A stretch of 64,000 nt of DNA from Pseudomonas tolaasii NCPPB 2192 (GCF_002813445.1 NZ_PHHD01000001.1:3534001-3598000); one strand, 5' to 3'; counted from the stretch's first letter, positions 26,601 to 35,782 are shown. Numbers and translations are program-made. The notes: generated by a model from the sequence alone, not told the origin.

Positions 26601-26801
26601 ATGGAAGCGATCACCGGCACGATCAAGTCATATAACCGCAGCACCGGCGAGGGGTTCATCCTGCTGGACGACGCGGGCGAATCCGTGCGTGTCGACCTCA
26701 AGAGCTCGGCGGGGGTATGGCTGCAACAAGGCCAGCGCGTGCAGTTCGGTAGAATCCACCGGCCCAAGGGCGTTTTTGCGCTCTATATCAAGGTTATTTA
26801 G
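26601..26801 (+). CDS. Small cold-shock-domain-like protein
   Basis: 66 aa. The layout GTIKSYNRSTGEGFILLDD resembles the first strands of CspA (GxVKWFNxxKGFGFI), with a degenerate RNP1 motif (GEGFILL instead of KGFGFI). A C-terminal strand GVFALYIKVI closes a likely OB fold. It would bind RNA or single-stranded DNA, but several aromatic RNA contacts are missing. It lies between flhB and flhA on the same strand, with a dyad 70 bases upstream. ATG 26601 gives a start matching the fold; GAGGACTGGGCC precedes it. Its link to flagella is positional only. Confidence 0.72.
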   Translation: MEAITGTIKSYNRSTGEGFILLDDAGESVRVDLKSSAGVWLQQGQRVQFGRIHRPKGVFALYIKVI

Positions 26802-26829
26802 CGGCCTGCCTGCCTGCACAGGCCAATAG

Positions 26830-26920
26830 TGTGGGAGCTGGCTTGCCTGCGATAGCGCCGGGTCAGCTTGCTCATCCTCGACTGACTCACCGCCATCGCA
26901 GGCAAGCCAGCTCCCACACT
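26830..26920. repeat. REPIN between the cold-shock-like gene and flhA
   Basis: GTGTGGGAGCTGGCTTGCC and GGCAAGCCAGCTCCCACAC face each other about 90 bases apart end to end, each with a CGAT/ATCG tail. Confidence 0.92.
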
Positions 26921-26963
26921 TGAACGGGGTGTCCCTCGATGATCGTCGTCTTGAAACCAAAGT

Positions 26964-26979
26964 TGGAAGGCTTCTTGCA
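26964..26979 (+). promoter_or_regulatory. Sigma-54 promoter of flhA-flhF-fleN-fliA
   Basis: TGGAAGG-CTTC-TTGCA with GG and GC at the right distance, 63 bases before the flhA start. The -24 element is imperfect, but the operon is RpoN/FleQ-dependent in P. aeruginosa. A partial FleQ-like box follows at 27006-27019. Confidence 0.65.
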
Positions 26980-27041
26980 ATACCGCCTTCAAGACGCCCT
27001 CAGGCGTCAAAACTTTGCTTCAAGGAACACGAGGAATACCG

Positions 27042-29174
27042 GTGGTAGATCGCTCTCAAATGCTCAGCACGGCCCGTGGCACCCTGACTGACCTGTCGCG
27101 GGGCAACCTGGGCGTGCCGTTGTTGTTGCTGGTGATGCTGGCAATGATGATGTTGCCGATGCCGCCGTTCCTGCTCGATGTGTTCTTCACCTTCAACATC
27201 GCCCTGTCCGTCGTCGTACTGCTGGTGTGCGTGTACGCGCTGCGGCCGCTGGATTTTGCGGTATTCCCGACCATTCTGCTGGTGGCGACCCTGTTGCGGC
27301 TGGCGCTGAACGTGGCTTCGACCCGTGTGGTCATGCTGCACGGCCAGGACGGCCACGCCGCCGCCGGTAAAGTGATCCAGGCCTTTGGTGAGGTGGTGAT
27401 CGGCGGCAACTATGTCGTCGGTATTGTGGTGTTCGCGATCCTGATGATCATCAACTTCGTGGTAGTGACCAAGGGCGCCGGGCGGATTTCCGAGGTGAGC
27501 GCACGGTTTACCCTCGACGCCATGCCCGGCAAACAAATGGCCATCGACGCCGACCTCAACGCCGGCCTGATCGATCAGAACCAGGCCAAGGCACGCCGTC
27601 TGGAAGTCGCCCAGGAAGCCGAGTTCTACGGCTCCATGGACGGTGCGAGCAAATTCGTGCGCGGTGATGCCATCGCCGGCCTGTTGATTCTGTTCATCAA
27701 CCTGATCGGCGGCATGGCAGTCGGGATCTTCCAGCACGGCATGACCTTTGGCGATGCGGGCAAGGTCTACGCCTTGCTGACCATCGGTGACGGTTTAGTG
27801 GCGCAATTGCCATCACTGTTGTTATCCACAGCAGCGGCCATCATGGTGACCCGTGCGTCGGGCTCCGAAGACATGGGCAAGCAGATCAGCCGCCAGATGT
27901 TCGCCTCGCCCAAAGCGCTGGCCGTGGCGGCGGGCATCATGGCGATCATGGGCATCGTGCCGGGCATGCCCCACGTGTCGTTCCTGAGCATGGCGGCCAT
28001 GGCGGCCGGCGCTGCCTACCTGTTCTGGCGCAAGCAAAATGCGGTCAAGGTACTCGCCCAGCAAGAGATCGCCCGCCAGCAGGACCTGTTGCCATCCCCG
28101 GCCCGCGCCCAGGAAACCAAGGAGCTGGGCTGGGATGACGTGACCCCGATCGACATGATCGGCCTGGAAGTCGGCTACCGCCTGATTCCCTTGGTGGACC
28201 GCAACCAGGGTGGGCAATTGCTCGCGCGGATCAAAGGGGTGCGCAAGAAACTGTCGCAGGACCTGGGCTTCCTGATGCCCACCGTGCACATCCGCGACAA
28301 CCTCGACCTTGCGCCCAGCGCCTATCGCCTGACGCTGATGGGCGTGATTCTCGCCGAAGCCGAGATCTACCCGGACCGCGAACTGGCGATCAACCCGGGC
28401 CAGGTGTTCGGCACGCTCAACGGCATTACCGCCAAAGATCCGGCTTTCGGCCTGGAAGCGGTGTGGATCGAAGTCAGCCAGCGCAGTCAGGCGCAGTCCC
28501 TCGGTTACACCGTGGTGGACGCCAGCACGGTGGTCGCCACCCACCTTAACCAAATTCTGTACAAGCACTCCCACGAGCTGATCGGCCACGAGGAAGTCCA
28601 GCAATTGATGGGGTTGCTGGCCAAAGCGTCGCCAAAACTGGCCGAAGAACTGGTGCCCGGCGTGCTGTCACTTTCGCAATTGCTCAAAGTGCTGCAAGCG
28701 TTGTTGGCCGAACAGGTGCCGGTGCGCGACATCCGCAGCATTGCCGAGGCCATCGCCAACAATGCCGCCAAGAGTCAAGATACTGCCGCTCTGGTGGCTG
28801 CGGTGCGTGTCGGCCTGTCCCGTGCCATCGTGCAAAGCATTGTAGGCATTGAGTCTGAGCTGCCTGTGATCACCCTGGAGCCAAGGTTGGAACAAATATT
28901 GCTCAATAGTATTCAGAAGGCAGGGCAAGGCCAGGAAGAGGGCGTTCTGCTGGAGCCAAGCATGGCTGAAAAACTGCAGCGTTCGTTGATCGAAGCCGCA
29001 CAGCGCCAGGAAATGGCGGGCCACCCGGTGATCCTGCTGGTGGCGGGCCCGGTTCGAGCGATGTTGTCGCGGTTTGGTCGCCTGGCAGTTCCGAATTTGC
29101 ACGTTTTGGCTTATCAGGAAATTCCTGACAACAAGCAAGTGACTATCGTCGCGACAGTAGGGCCCAACGGCTGA
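27042..29174 (+). CDS. flhA: Flagellar export-gate protein FlhA
   Basis: 710 aa. Eight predicted membrane helices in residues 20-310 with the FHIPEP region (LLRLALNVASTRVVMLHGQDG), then a large cytoplasmic nonamer-forming domain that docks chaperone-substrate complexes. GTG 27042 (MVDRSQMLSTARG) is chosen since GAGGAA lies 5 bases upstream and the N-terminus fits Pseudomonas FlhA; an in-frame TTG at 27015 would add nine unlikely residues. It heads flhA-flhF-fleN-fliA. Confidence 0.96.
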   Translation: MVDRSQMLSTARGTLTDLSRGNLGVPLLLLVMLAMMMLPMPPFLLDVFFTFNIALSVVVLLVCVYALRPLDFAVFPTILLVATLLRLALNVASTRVVMLHGQDGHAAAGKVIQAFGEVVIGGNYVVGIVVFAILMIINFVVVTKGAGRISEVSARFTLDAMPGKQMAIDADLNAGLIDQNQAKARRLEVAQEAEFYGSMDGASKFVRGDAIAGLLILFINLIGGMAVGIFQHGMTFGDAGKVYALLTIGDGLVAQLPSLLLSTAAAIMVTRASGSEDMGKQISRQMFASPKALAVAAGIMAIMGIVPGMPHVSFLSMAAMAAGAAYLFWRKQNAVKVLAQQEIARQQDLLPSPARAQETKELGWDDVTPIDMIGLEVGYRLIPLVDRNQGGQLLARIKGVRKKLSQDLGFLMPTVHIRDNLDLAPSAYRLTLMGVILAEAEIYPDRELAINPGQVFGTLNGITAKDPAFGLEAVWIEVSQRSQAQSLGYTVVDASTVVATHLNQILYKHSHELIGHEEVQQLMGLLAKASPKLAEELVPGVLSLSQLLKVLQALLAEQVPVRDIRSIAEAIANNAAKSQDTAALVAAVRVGLSRAIVQSIVGIESELPVITLEPRLEQILLNSIQKAGQGQEEGVLLEPSMAEKLQRSLIEAAQRQEMAGHPVILLVAGPVRAMLSRFGRLAVPNLHVLAYQEIPDNKQVTIVATVGPNG

Positions 29175-29185
29175 GGTAGTGGGTT

Positions 29186-30502
29186 ATGCAAGTTAAGCGT
29201 TTTTTCGCCGCCGATATGCGTCAGGCCATGAAACTGGTTCGTGATGAGCTGGGCGCCGATGCCGCGATTATCGGAAACCGTCGCATTGCCGGCGGTGTCG
29301 AGCTGACGGCTGCCCTGGATTACACTCCCCAGGCGCTGGCGCCGCGCGTGCCGAACATGGAGCTCGAAGACGAGTTGCGCAAGACCGCCTCGCGCATTGT
29401 GTCGGCCCAGGCGGAATTGAGCATGCGTGGCGACAGCGATGCCACCACCAATCGCCAGCTGTTCGCCGGGTTGCCGCTGACCGCGTCCGAGCCGTTGGTC
29501 GAGCCCACTTTCAAAGAACCACCGCGTCCTGCTGCGCCTGCCCCGGCGCCTGCGGTTGACCCGCGCGTGTTCGATTCGATGCGTTTTGAGCTCAACGGTC
29601 TGCGTGAACTGCTGGAAGTGCAGCTCGGCTCACTGGCCTGGACCCAACTGCAAGGCAGCAAACCGCAACAGGCCAACCTGTGGCGCCGCCTGCAACGGAT
29701 CGGCCTGTCCGGCCCGTTGTCCCGCGACCTGCTGGCGCTCACCGCCGAAGTCGAAGAGCCGCGCCAGGCCTGGCGCATGCTGCTGGCGCACTTGGCGCGC
29801 ATGATCGTCACCCCGGAAATCGAACCCCTGGAAGAGGGCGGTGTGATCGCCATGGTCGGCCCTGCCGGCATGGGCAAGACCACCACCCTGGCCAAGCTGG
29901 CCGCGCGTTATGTGCTCAAATACGGCGCGCAGAATATTGCGCTGGTGAGCATGGACAGTTATCGCATCGGCGCCCAGGAACAGCTCAAGACCCTGGGCCG
30001 CATCCTCAATGTGCCGGTGACCCACGTCGACCCGGGCCAGTCCCTGGCCAATGCCCTCGATCCACTGCTGCGCAAGCGCGTGGTGCTGATCGACACCGCC
30101 GGCCTGCAAGCCAGCGACCCGGCCTTGCGCATGCAGCTCGAAAGCCTGGCCGGGCGTGGCATCAAGTCGAAAAATTACCTGGTGCTTGCAACCACCAGCC
30201 AGAAACAGGTTCTTACCGCTGCGTACCACAGCTACAAGCGTTGCGGCCTGGCCGGTTGCATCCTGACCAAGCTCGATGAAACCGCGAGCCTGGGTGAAGT
30301 GTTGAGCCTGGCGATCAGCCATGAATTACCGGTTGCTTACCTGACCGACGGCCCGCGGATTCCGGATGATCTGCATCTGCCGCGCCGTCATCAGTTGGTC
30401 AGCCGTGCCGTCAGTGTGCAAATGCAAGAAGAGCCTAGCGAGGAAGCGATGGCTGACATGTTCGCGGACCTCTACCACAACCCGGCAAAACGGGTCGGTT
30501 GA
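29186..30502 (+). CDS. flhF: SRP-type GTPase FlhF (polar flagellum placement)
   Basis: 438 aa. N-terminal basic B domain, Pro/Ala linker around 105-130, N domain, and G domain with P-loop GPAGMGKT at 225-232, then VLIDTAG and TKLDE motifs. FlhF marks the old pole and recruits FliF. It lies 11 bases behind flhA. The DUF2802 protein at 40930 is a possible membrane partner. Confidence 0.96.
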   Translation: MQVKRFFAADMRQAMKLVRDELGADAAIIGNRRIAGGVELTAALDYTPQALAPRVPNMELEDELRKTASRIVSAQAELSMRGDSDATTNRQLFAGLPLTASEPLVEPTFKEPPRPAAPAPAPAVDPRVFDSMRFELNGLRELLEVQLGSLAWTQLQGSKPQQANLWRRLQRIGLSGPLSRDLLALTAEVEEPRQAWRMLLAHLARMIVTPEIEPLEEGGVIAMVGPAGMGKTTTLAKLAARYVLKYGAQNIALVSMDSYRIGAQEQLKTLGRILNVPVTHVDPGQSLANALDPLLRKRVVLIDTAGLQASDPALRMQLESLAGRGIKSKNYLVLATTSQKQVLTAAYHSYKRCGLAGCILTKLDETASLGEVLSLAISHELPVAYLTDGPRIPDDLHLPRRHQLVSRAVSVQMQEEPSEEAMADMFADLYHNPAKRVG

Positions 30503-30606
30503 GGGCAGTGAACACCGTGAAAAGTATCTACATCGATGGTCTGCAAGCGATTCACGCGGCCAAGCCATGTAGCCTGCGTCTAAGCAAGACAAGGTAAAGA
30601 AATAAA

Positions 30607-31440
30607 ATGGGCAGCATGCATCCCGTACAGGTGATCGCGGTGACCGGCGGCAAAGGTGGCGTCGGGAAAACTAACGTGTCAGTGAATTTGTCCCTGGCCC
30701 TGGCAGAGCTTGGCCGTCGCGTCATGCTGCTGGATGCTGACCTGGGGTTGGCAAATGTCGACGTTTTGCTCGGGCTGACACCCAAACACACCCTCGCCGA
30801 TGTGATTGAAGGCCGCTGTGAGCTGCGCGATGTGCTGCTGCAAGGCCCCGGCGGCATTCGCATCGTGCCGGCAGCCTCGGGCACCCAGAGCATGGTGCAC
30901 CTGAGCCCGGCGCAACATGCCGGCCTGATTCAGGCTTTCAGCGACATCGGCGACAACCTCGACGTGCTGGTGATCGACACCGCCGCCGGGATCGGCGAGT
31001 CCGTGGTCAGCTTCGTGCGCGCGGCGCAGGAGGTGCTGTTGGTGGTCTGCGATGAACCCACTTCGATCACCGACGCCTACGCCCTGATCAAACTGCTTAA
31101 CCGTGACTACGGCATGAACCGCTTCCGCGTGCTGGCCAACATGGCCCAGAGCCCGCAGGAAGGGCGCAACCTGTTCGCCAAGTTGACCAAGGTCACGGAT
31201 CGCTTCCTCGATGTCGCCTTACAATACGTCGGCGCAGTTCCGTATGACGAGTGTGTGCGCAAGGCCGTGCAAAAGCAGCGTGCGGTCTATGAAGCGTTCC
31301 CTCGTTCGAAGTGCGCACTGGCGTTCAAGGCCATTGCCCAGAAGGTCGATACCTGGCCGTTGCCTGCCAACCCGCGGGGGCATCTGGAGTTTTTCGTCGA
31401 GCGTTTGGTGCATCAGACGAGCGCAGGACCGGTGCTATGA
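30607..31440 (+). CDS. fleN: MinD-like ATPase FleN (FlhG), flagellar number control
   Basis: 277 aa. Deviant Walker A GGKGGVGKT at 14-22, switch regions DADLGLANVD and VIDTAAGIG, and a C-terminal amphipathic membrane-targeting helix (GHLEFFVERLV). FleN binds FleQ and restrains it so that only the correct number of polar flagella forms. The last bases overlap the fliA start (ATGA). A 105-base spacer separates it from flhF. Confidence 0.95.
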   Translation: MGSMHPVQVIAVTGGKGGVGKTNVSVNLSLALAELGRRVMLLDADLGLANVDVLLGLTPKHTLADVIEGRCELRDVLLQGPGGIRIVPAASGTQSMVHLSPAQHAGLIQAFSDIGDNLDVLVIDTAAGIGESVVSFVRAAQEVLLVVCDEPTSITDAYALIKLLNRDYGMNRFRVLANMAQSPQEGRNLFAKLTKVTDRFLDVALQYVGAVPYDECVRKAVQKQRAVYEAFPRSKCALAFKAIAQKVDTWPLPANPRGHLEFFVERLVHQTSAGPVL

Positions 31441-32177
31441 CATCCAGCGGCTACAACCTTTACAAAAAGTCGGCCCGTGACAGCCAGGGCGAATTGATCG
31501 AGCGTTATGCGCCTCTGGTCAAGCGCATTGCCTATCACTTGCTGGCACGCCTGCCCGCCAGCGTGCAGGTGGAAGACCTGATCCAGGCCGGCATGATCGG
31601 CCTGCTCGAAGTGTCGACCAAATACGACGCGAGCAAGGGTGCGAGTTTCGAGACGTATGCGGGCATCCGCATCCGTGGCGCGATGCTCGATGAGGTGCGT
31701 AAAGGGGATTGGGCGCCGCGTTCGGTACACCGCAACACGCGAATGGTCAGTGACGCCATTCGCGCAATTGAAGCAAAAACCGGTCGTGACGCTAAAGATC
31801 ATGAAGTTGCGGCCGAACTCCAATTGAGTCTCGACGATTACTACGGGATTTTGAACGATACCTTGGGCAGCCGCCTGTTCAGTTTCGACGACCTGTTGCA
31901 GGACGGCGAACACGAAGGGCTGCACGAGGACGGCGCGAGTGCACATCTCGAACCGTCGCGTGACCTGGAAGACGAACGTTTCCAGGGGGCGTTGGCGGAG
32001 GCGATTGCCAATTTGCCGGAGCGTGAGCGACTGGTGTTGGCGCTGTACTACGACGAAGAGCTGAACCTCAAGGAAATCGGTGAGGTCCTGGGGGTCAGCG
32101 AGTCGCGTGTCAGCCAGCTGCACAGCCAGTGCGCAGCCCGCTTGCGGGGGCGATTGGGAGAGTGGCGCGCGCGCTGA
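31437..32177 (+). CDS. fliA: Flagellar sigma factor FliA (sigma-28)
   Basis: 246 aa. Regions 2 (LIQAGMIGLLEVSTKYDASKG, FETYAGIRIRGAMLDEVRKGDW), 3 and 4 (NLPERERLVLALYYDEELNLKE as part of region 4, SRVSQLH recognition helix) are intact. It transcribes fliC and cheV from the sigma-28 sites seen in this window. ATG 31437 overlaps the fleN stop (ATGA); a start further upstream would run deep into fleN. Inhibited by FlgM, encoded elsewhere. Confidence 0.97.
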   Translation: MTSSGYNLYKKSARDSQGELIERYAPLVKRIAYHLLARLPASVQVEDLIQAGMIGLLEVSTKYDASKGASFETYAGIRIRGAMLDEVRKGDWAPRSVHRNTRMVSDAIRAIEAKTGRDAKDHEVAAELQLSLDDYYGILNDTLGSRLFSFDDLLQDGEHEGLHEDGASAHLEPSRDLEDERFQGALAEAIANLPERERLVLALYYDEELNLKEIGEVLGVSESRVSQLHSQCAARLRGRLGEWRAR

Positions 32178-32180
32178 CAG

Positions 32181-32198
32181 GCAGTGTGGGGACACTGC
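32181..32198 (+). other. Hairpin after fliA
   Basis: GCAGTGT / ACACTGC with a GGGG loop, 4 bases after the fliA stop; no T-run follows directly. It may attenuate or stabilise the 3' end before the cheY leader. Confidence 0.45.
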
Positions 32199-32345
32199 AG
32201 ACGCTACCGCGAAGGCTTCATGTTTTCGCGGATCAGTTCCGTGGTGCCCTGGGCAGTCCTTTTTGTGTAACGCCTGTTGATTGAAATGGCGCGTCCAGGT
32301 GCTGGGCGCGTTTAAGACTGCTTGGAGGTCGAATTGGACAAGAAC

Positions 32346-32720
32346 ATGAAAATCCTCATCGTTGATGACTTCTCAACGATGCGGCGGATCATAAAAAACC
32401 TGTTGCGTGACCTTGGGTTCACCAACACGGTCGAGGCGGATGACGGCCTGACGGCTATCCCGATCCTCAACAGCGGAAGCATCGACTTTCTGGTAACCGA
32501 CTGGAACATGCCGGGCATGACCGGTATCGACTTGCTGCGCCACGTGCGCGCGGATGAAAAACTGCGCAGCCTGCCCGTGCTGATGGTGACCGCCGAAGCC
32601 AAGCGTGAACAGATCATCGAAGCCGCCCAGGCCGGGGTAAACGGTTACGTGGTCAAGCCATTCACCGCATTGGCCTTGAAAGAGAAGATTGAAAAAATCT
32701 TCGAACGCATCCACGGCTGA
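32346..32720 (+). CDS. cheY: Chemotaxis response regulator CheY
   Basis: 124 aa single receiver domain: acidic pair DD7-8, phospho-acceptor Asp52 in TDWNMPGMTG, Thr in VTAEA and Lys in YVVKPF. CheY-P binds FliM and reverses the motor. ATG 32346 matches CheY elsewhere, but GGAGG at 32324 is better placed for a TTG at 32334, which would add MDKN. First gene of cheYZAB-motCD-parCP-cheW. Confidence 0.95.
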   Translation: MKILIVDDFSTMRRIIKNLLRDLGFTNTVEADDGLTAIPILNSGSIDFLVTDWNMPGMTGIDLLRHVRADEKLRSLPVLMVTAEAKREQIIEAAQAGVNGYVVKPFTALALKEKIEKIFERIHG

Positions 32721-32738
32721 TGTCATCACGGGGGAGCT

Positions 32739-33527
32739 ATGGAGCATAAAGAAACGTCGCAGGGAGACTTTGAGTCGACCCTGAAAAAGCATGCGCATCA
32801 GTTGGTCGACAGCCTTGAAAAAGGCCAGTTCGGCGACGCGGTGCAGTTGATCCATGAGCTCAACCAGACCCGTGACCGCGGCCTGTATCAGGAAGTGGGC
32901 AAGCTCACGCGCGAGCTGCACAGTGCGATCGTCAATTTCCAGATTGACCCGCACATGCCCCAGGCCGAAGAGATCTCGCAGATCACCGATGCCACCGAAC
33001 GCCTGTCCTATGTGGTCAGGCTGACCGAGGCGGCGGCCAACCGCACCATGGACCTGGTGGAAAACGCCACGCCGCTGGTCAACGGCATGGCCAACGAAGC
33101 CCAGGCCCTGAGCCACGACTGGAGCCGCTTCATGCGTCGCGAAGTGGGCGCCGAAGAGTTTCGTGAGCTGGCGCGTCGGGTCGACAGCTTTCTGTCGCGC
33201 AGCGAGCAGGAAAACCGCACGGTTTCCAGCAACCTCAACGACATTCTGCTGGCTCAGGATTACCAGGACCTCACCGGCCAGGTGATCAAGCGCGTGACCC
33301 AACTGGTCACCGAAGTGGAAAGCAATTTGCTCAAACTGGTGCTCATGGCTGGCCAGGTCGATCGTTTTGCCGGTATCGAACATGACCGCGCGGCGATCCT
33401 CTCGGAAAAAGATCCAAAAAAACATCTCGCCAAGGGTGAAGGTCCGCAGATTCATGCCGATAAACGTGAAGACGTTGTATCCGGGCAAGACGACGTAGAC
33501 GATTTGTTGTCCAGTTTAGGCTTCTAA
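32739..33527 (+). CDS. cheZ: CheY-P phosphatase CheZ
   Basis: 262 aa, long helical hairpin. The catalytic segment AQDYQDLTGQVIKRV keeps the Asp and Gln residues that attack CheY-P (D177 and Q181 here). The extreme C-terminus DDVDDLLSSLGF is the conserved CheY-binding tail. It lies 18 bases after cheY. Confidence 0.95.
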   Translation: MEHKETSQGDFESTLKKHAHQLVDSLEKGQFGDAVQLIHELNQTRDRGLYQEVGKLTRELHSAIVNFQIDPHMPQAEEISQITDATERLSYVVRLTEAAANRTMDLVENATPLVNGMANEAQALSHDWSRFMRREVGAEEFRELARRVDSFLSRSEQENRTVSSNLNDILLAQDYQDLTGQVIKRVTQLVTEVESNLLKLVLMAGQVDRFAGIEHDRAAILSEKDPKKHLAKGEGPQIHADKREDVVSGQDDVDDLLSSLGF

Positions 33528-33538
33528 GGAGCACCCAC

Positions 33539-35734
33539 ATGAGCTTCGGCGCCGATGAAGAAATCCTTCAGGATTTCCTTGTAGAGGCCGGCGAAATTTT
33601 AGAGCAACTGTCCGAGCAACTGGTCGAGCTGGAAAGCCGACCGGATGATGCGAACCTGCTCAATGCAATTTTTCGCGGTTTTCACACTGTAAAAGGGGGC
33701 GCCGGCTTCCTCCAGCTCCATGAGCTGGTGGAGTGCTGCCACATCGCCGAGAACGTGTTCGACATCCTGCGCAAGGGTGAACGCCACGTTGATTCGGAAT
33801 TGATGGACGTGATTCTCGAAGCACTGGATGCAGTCAACGGCATGTTCAGCGAAGTTCGCGAACGTGCCCCGATCACCGCTGCCACCCCGGAACTGCTGGC
33901 TGCCCTGGCGCGCCTGGCCGAACCTGCCGACCCATCGGCGGCGCCGGTTGTCGTTGCGGCACCCGAGCCTGTGGTGCAAGCCGAGCCGGATGTGACGGAC
34001 AGTGAGTTCGAACAGCTGCTCAACTCCCTCAGCGCGGTCAAGGCCGAAGCCGAGGCGCCGCGGGCACCGGTTGCCGAACCCGCCAGCGAAGACATCACCG
34101 ACGCAGAGTTCGAATCCCTGCTCGACCAGTTGCACGGCAAAGGCCAGTTCGCCGCTGACGCCGTGGCACCTGCCGCCGCGCCTGAAGCGCCAGCGACCAA
34201 CGCCAACACCGACATTACCGACGACGAATTCGAAGCGCTGCTCGACCAATTGCACGGCAAAGGCACTTTTGCTGCCGAAGCCTTGCCGGAAGTCGCTGCC
34301 ACTGCTGCCACTGGCGCCGCGCCGGCTGCAAGCCCGGAGCCTGCCGGCGACGGGCTGATCACCGACCACGAGTTCGAAGCCCTGCTCGACGAGCTGCACG
34401 GCAAAGGCAAGTTCAGCGAAGTGGCACCGGCCGCCGTCGCCACGGCGGCACCGGTGGCCGCCAAAGCCGCCGCGCCCGCCGCCAAGCCTGCTCCGGCAGC
34501 GGCGGCTGCCCCGGCTCCCGCGCGTGCTGCTCCGGCACCGGTGGCCGAGAAACCCGTCAGTGAAGCCGAAACCACCGTGCGGGTGGATACCGCGCGCCTG
34601 GACGACATCATGAACATGGTCGGCGAGCTGGTACTGGTACGTAACCGCCTGGTGCGCCTGGGCCTGAACAGCGGCGACGAGGCCATGCAAAAGGCCGTGT
34701 CGAACCTGGATGTGGTCACCGCCGACCTGCAAACCGCCGTGATGAAAACGCGGATGCAGCCGATCAAGAAAGTCTTCGGCCGCTTCCCGCGCTTGGTTCG
34801 CGACCTGGCGCGTCAGCTCAAGAAAGAGATCAACCTGGAGCTGGTGGGCGAAGAAACCGACCTCGACAAAAACCTGGTCGAGGCCCTGGCCGACCCGCTG
34901 GTCCACTTGGTGCGCAACGCCGTCGACCACGGCGTGGAAACCCCGGAAGAGCGCGAAGCCGCAGGCAAGTCGCGCAACGGCAAGGTGATTCTGGCGGCGG
35001 AGCAAGAAGGCGACCATATCCTGCTGTCGATCACCGATGACGGCAAAGGCATGGACCCGACGATTCTGCGCAACATTGCGGTCAAGCGCGGCGTGATGGA
35101 CAAGGACGCCGCCGACCGTCTGACCGACACCGAGTGCTACAACCTGATCTTCGCCCCGGGCTTCTCGACCAAGACCGAGATCTCCGACGTGTCCGGCCGT
35201 GGCGTCGGCATGGACGTGGTGAAGACCAAGATCAGCCAGCTCAACGGCTCGATCAATATCTACTCGACCAAGGGCCAGGGCTCGAAGATCGTCATCAAGG
35301 TGCCGTTGACCCTGGCGATCATGCCGACCCTGATGGTGATGCTGGGCAACCAGGCGTTCGCTTTCCCGCTGGTCAACGTCAACGAAATCTTCCACCTCGA
35401 CCTGTCGCGCACCAACGTGGTGGACGGCCAGGAAGTGGTGATCGTGCGCGACAAGGCGTTGCCACTGTTCTACCTCAAGCGCTGGCTGGTGGCATCGGCC
35501 AAGCATGAAGAGCAGCGCGAAGGCCATGTGGTGATTCTCTCCGTGGGCACCCAGCGCATCGGCTTTGTGGTCGATCAACTGGTGGGCCAGGAAGAAGTGG
35601 TCATCAAGCCTTTGGGCAAAATGCTGCAGGGAACCCCGGGCATGTCGGGTGCGACCATCACCGGTGACGGTCGGATCGCGCTGATTCTCGATGTTCCGAG
35701 CATGCTCAAGCGTTACGCCGCTCGGCGTATTTGA
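33539..35734 (+). CDS. cheA: Chemotaxis histidine kinase CheA
   Basis: 731 aa. P1 HPt domain with phospho-His49 (FRGFHTVKGGAG), a long Ala/Pro linker (130-345) in place of a plain P2, P3 dimerisation helix pair, P4 ATPase (LVRNAVDHG, DDGKGMD, GRGVGMDVV) and P5 CheW-like domain. The linker carries four copies of a short acidic motif (DITDxEFExLLDQLHGKG) at about 151-164, 185-204, 225-244 and 273-292. By position this matches the LID region through which Vibrio CheA binds ParP. ParC and ParP are encoded downstream. Confidence 0.96.
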   Translation: MSFGADEEILQDFLVEAGEILEQLSEQLVELESRPDDANLLNAIFRGFHTVKGGAGFLQLHELVECCHIAENVFDILRKGERHVDSELMDVILEALDAVNGMFSEVRERAPITAATPELLAALARLAEPADPSAAPVVVAAPEPVVQAEPDVTDSEFEQLLNSLSAVKAEAEAPRAPVAEPASEDITDAEFESLLDQLHGKGQFAADAVAPAAAPEAPATNANTDITDDEFEALLDQLHGKGTFAAEALPEVAATAATGAAPAASPEPAGDGLITDHEFEALLDELHGKGKFSEVAPAAVATAAPVAAKAAAPAAKPAPAAAAAPAPARAAPAPVAEKPVSEAETTVRVDTARLDDIMNMVGELVLVRNRLVRLGLNSGDEAMQKAVSNLDVVTADLQTAVMKTRMQPIKKVFGRFPRLVRDLARQLKKEINLELVGEETDLDKNLVEALADPLVHLVRNAVDHGVETPEEREAAGKSRNGKVILAAEQEGDHILLSITDDGKGMDPTILRNIAVKRGVMDKDAADRLTDTECYNLIFAPGFSTKTEISDVSGRGVGMDVVKTKISQLNGSINIYSTKGQGSKIVIKVPLTLAIMPTLMVMLGNQAFAFPLVNVNEIFHLDLSRTNVVDGQEVVIVRDKALPLFYLKRWLVASAKHEEQREGHVVILSVGTQRIGFVVDQLVGQEEVVIKPLGKMLQGTPGMSGATITGDGRIALILDVPSMLKRYAARRI

Positions 35735-35782
35735 TTCTGGAGGGGCAGGGCGGTAGTGCCCGCCCCGCCTAACGGAGTGTTT

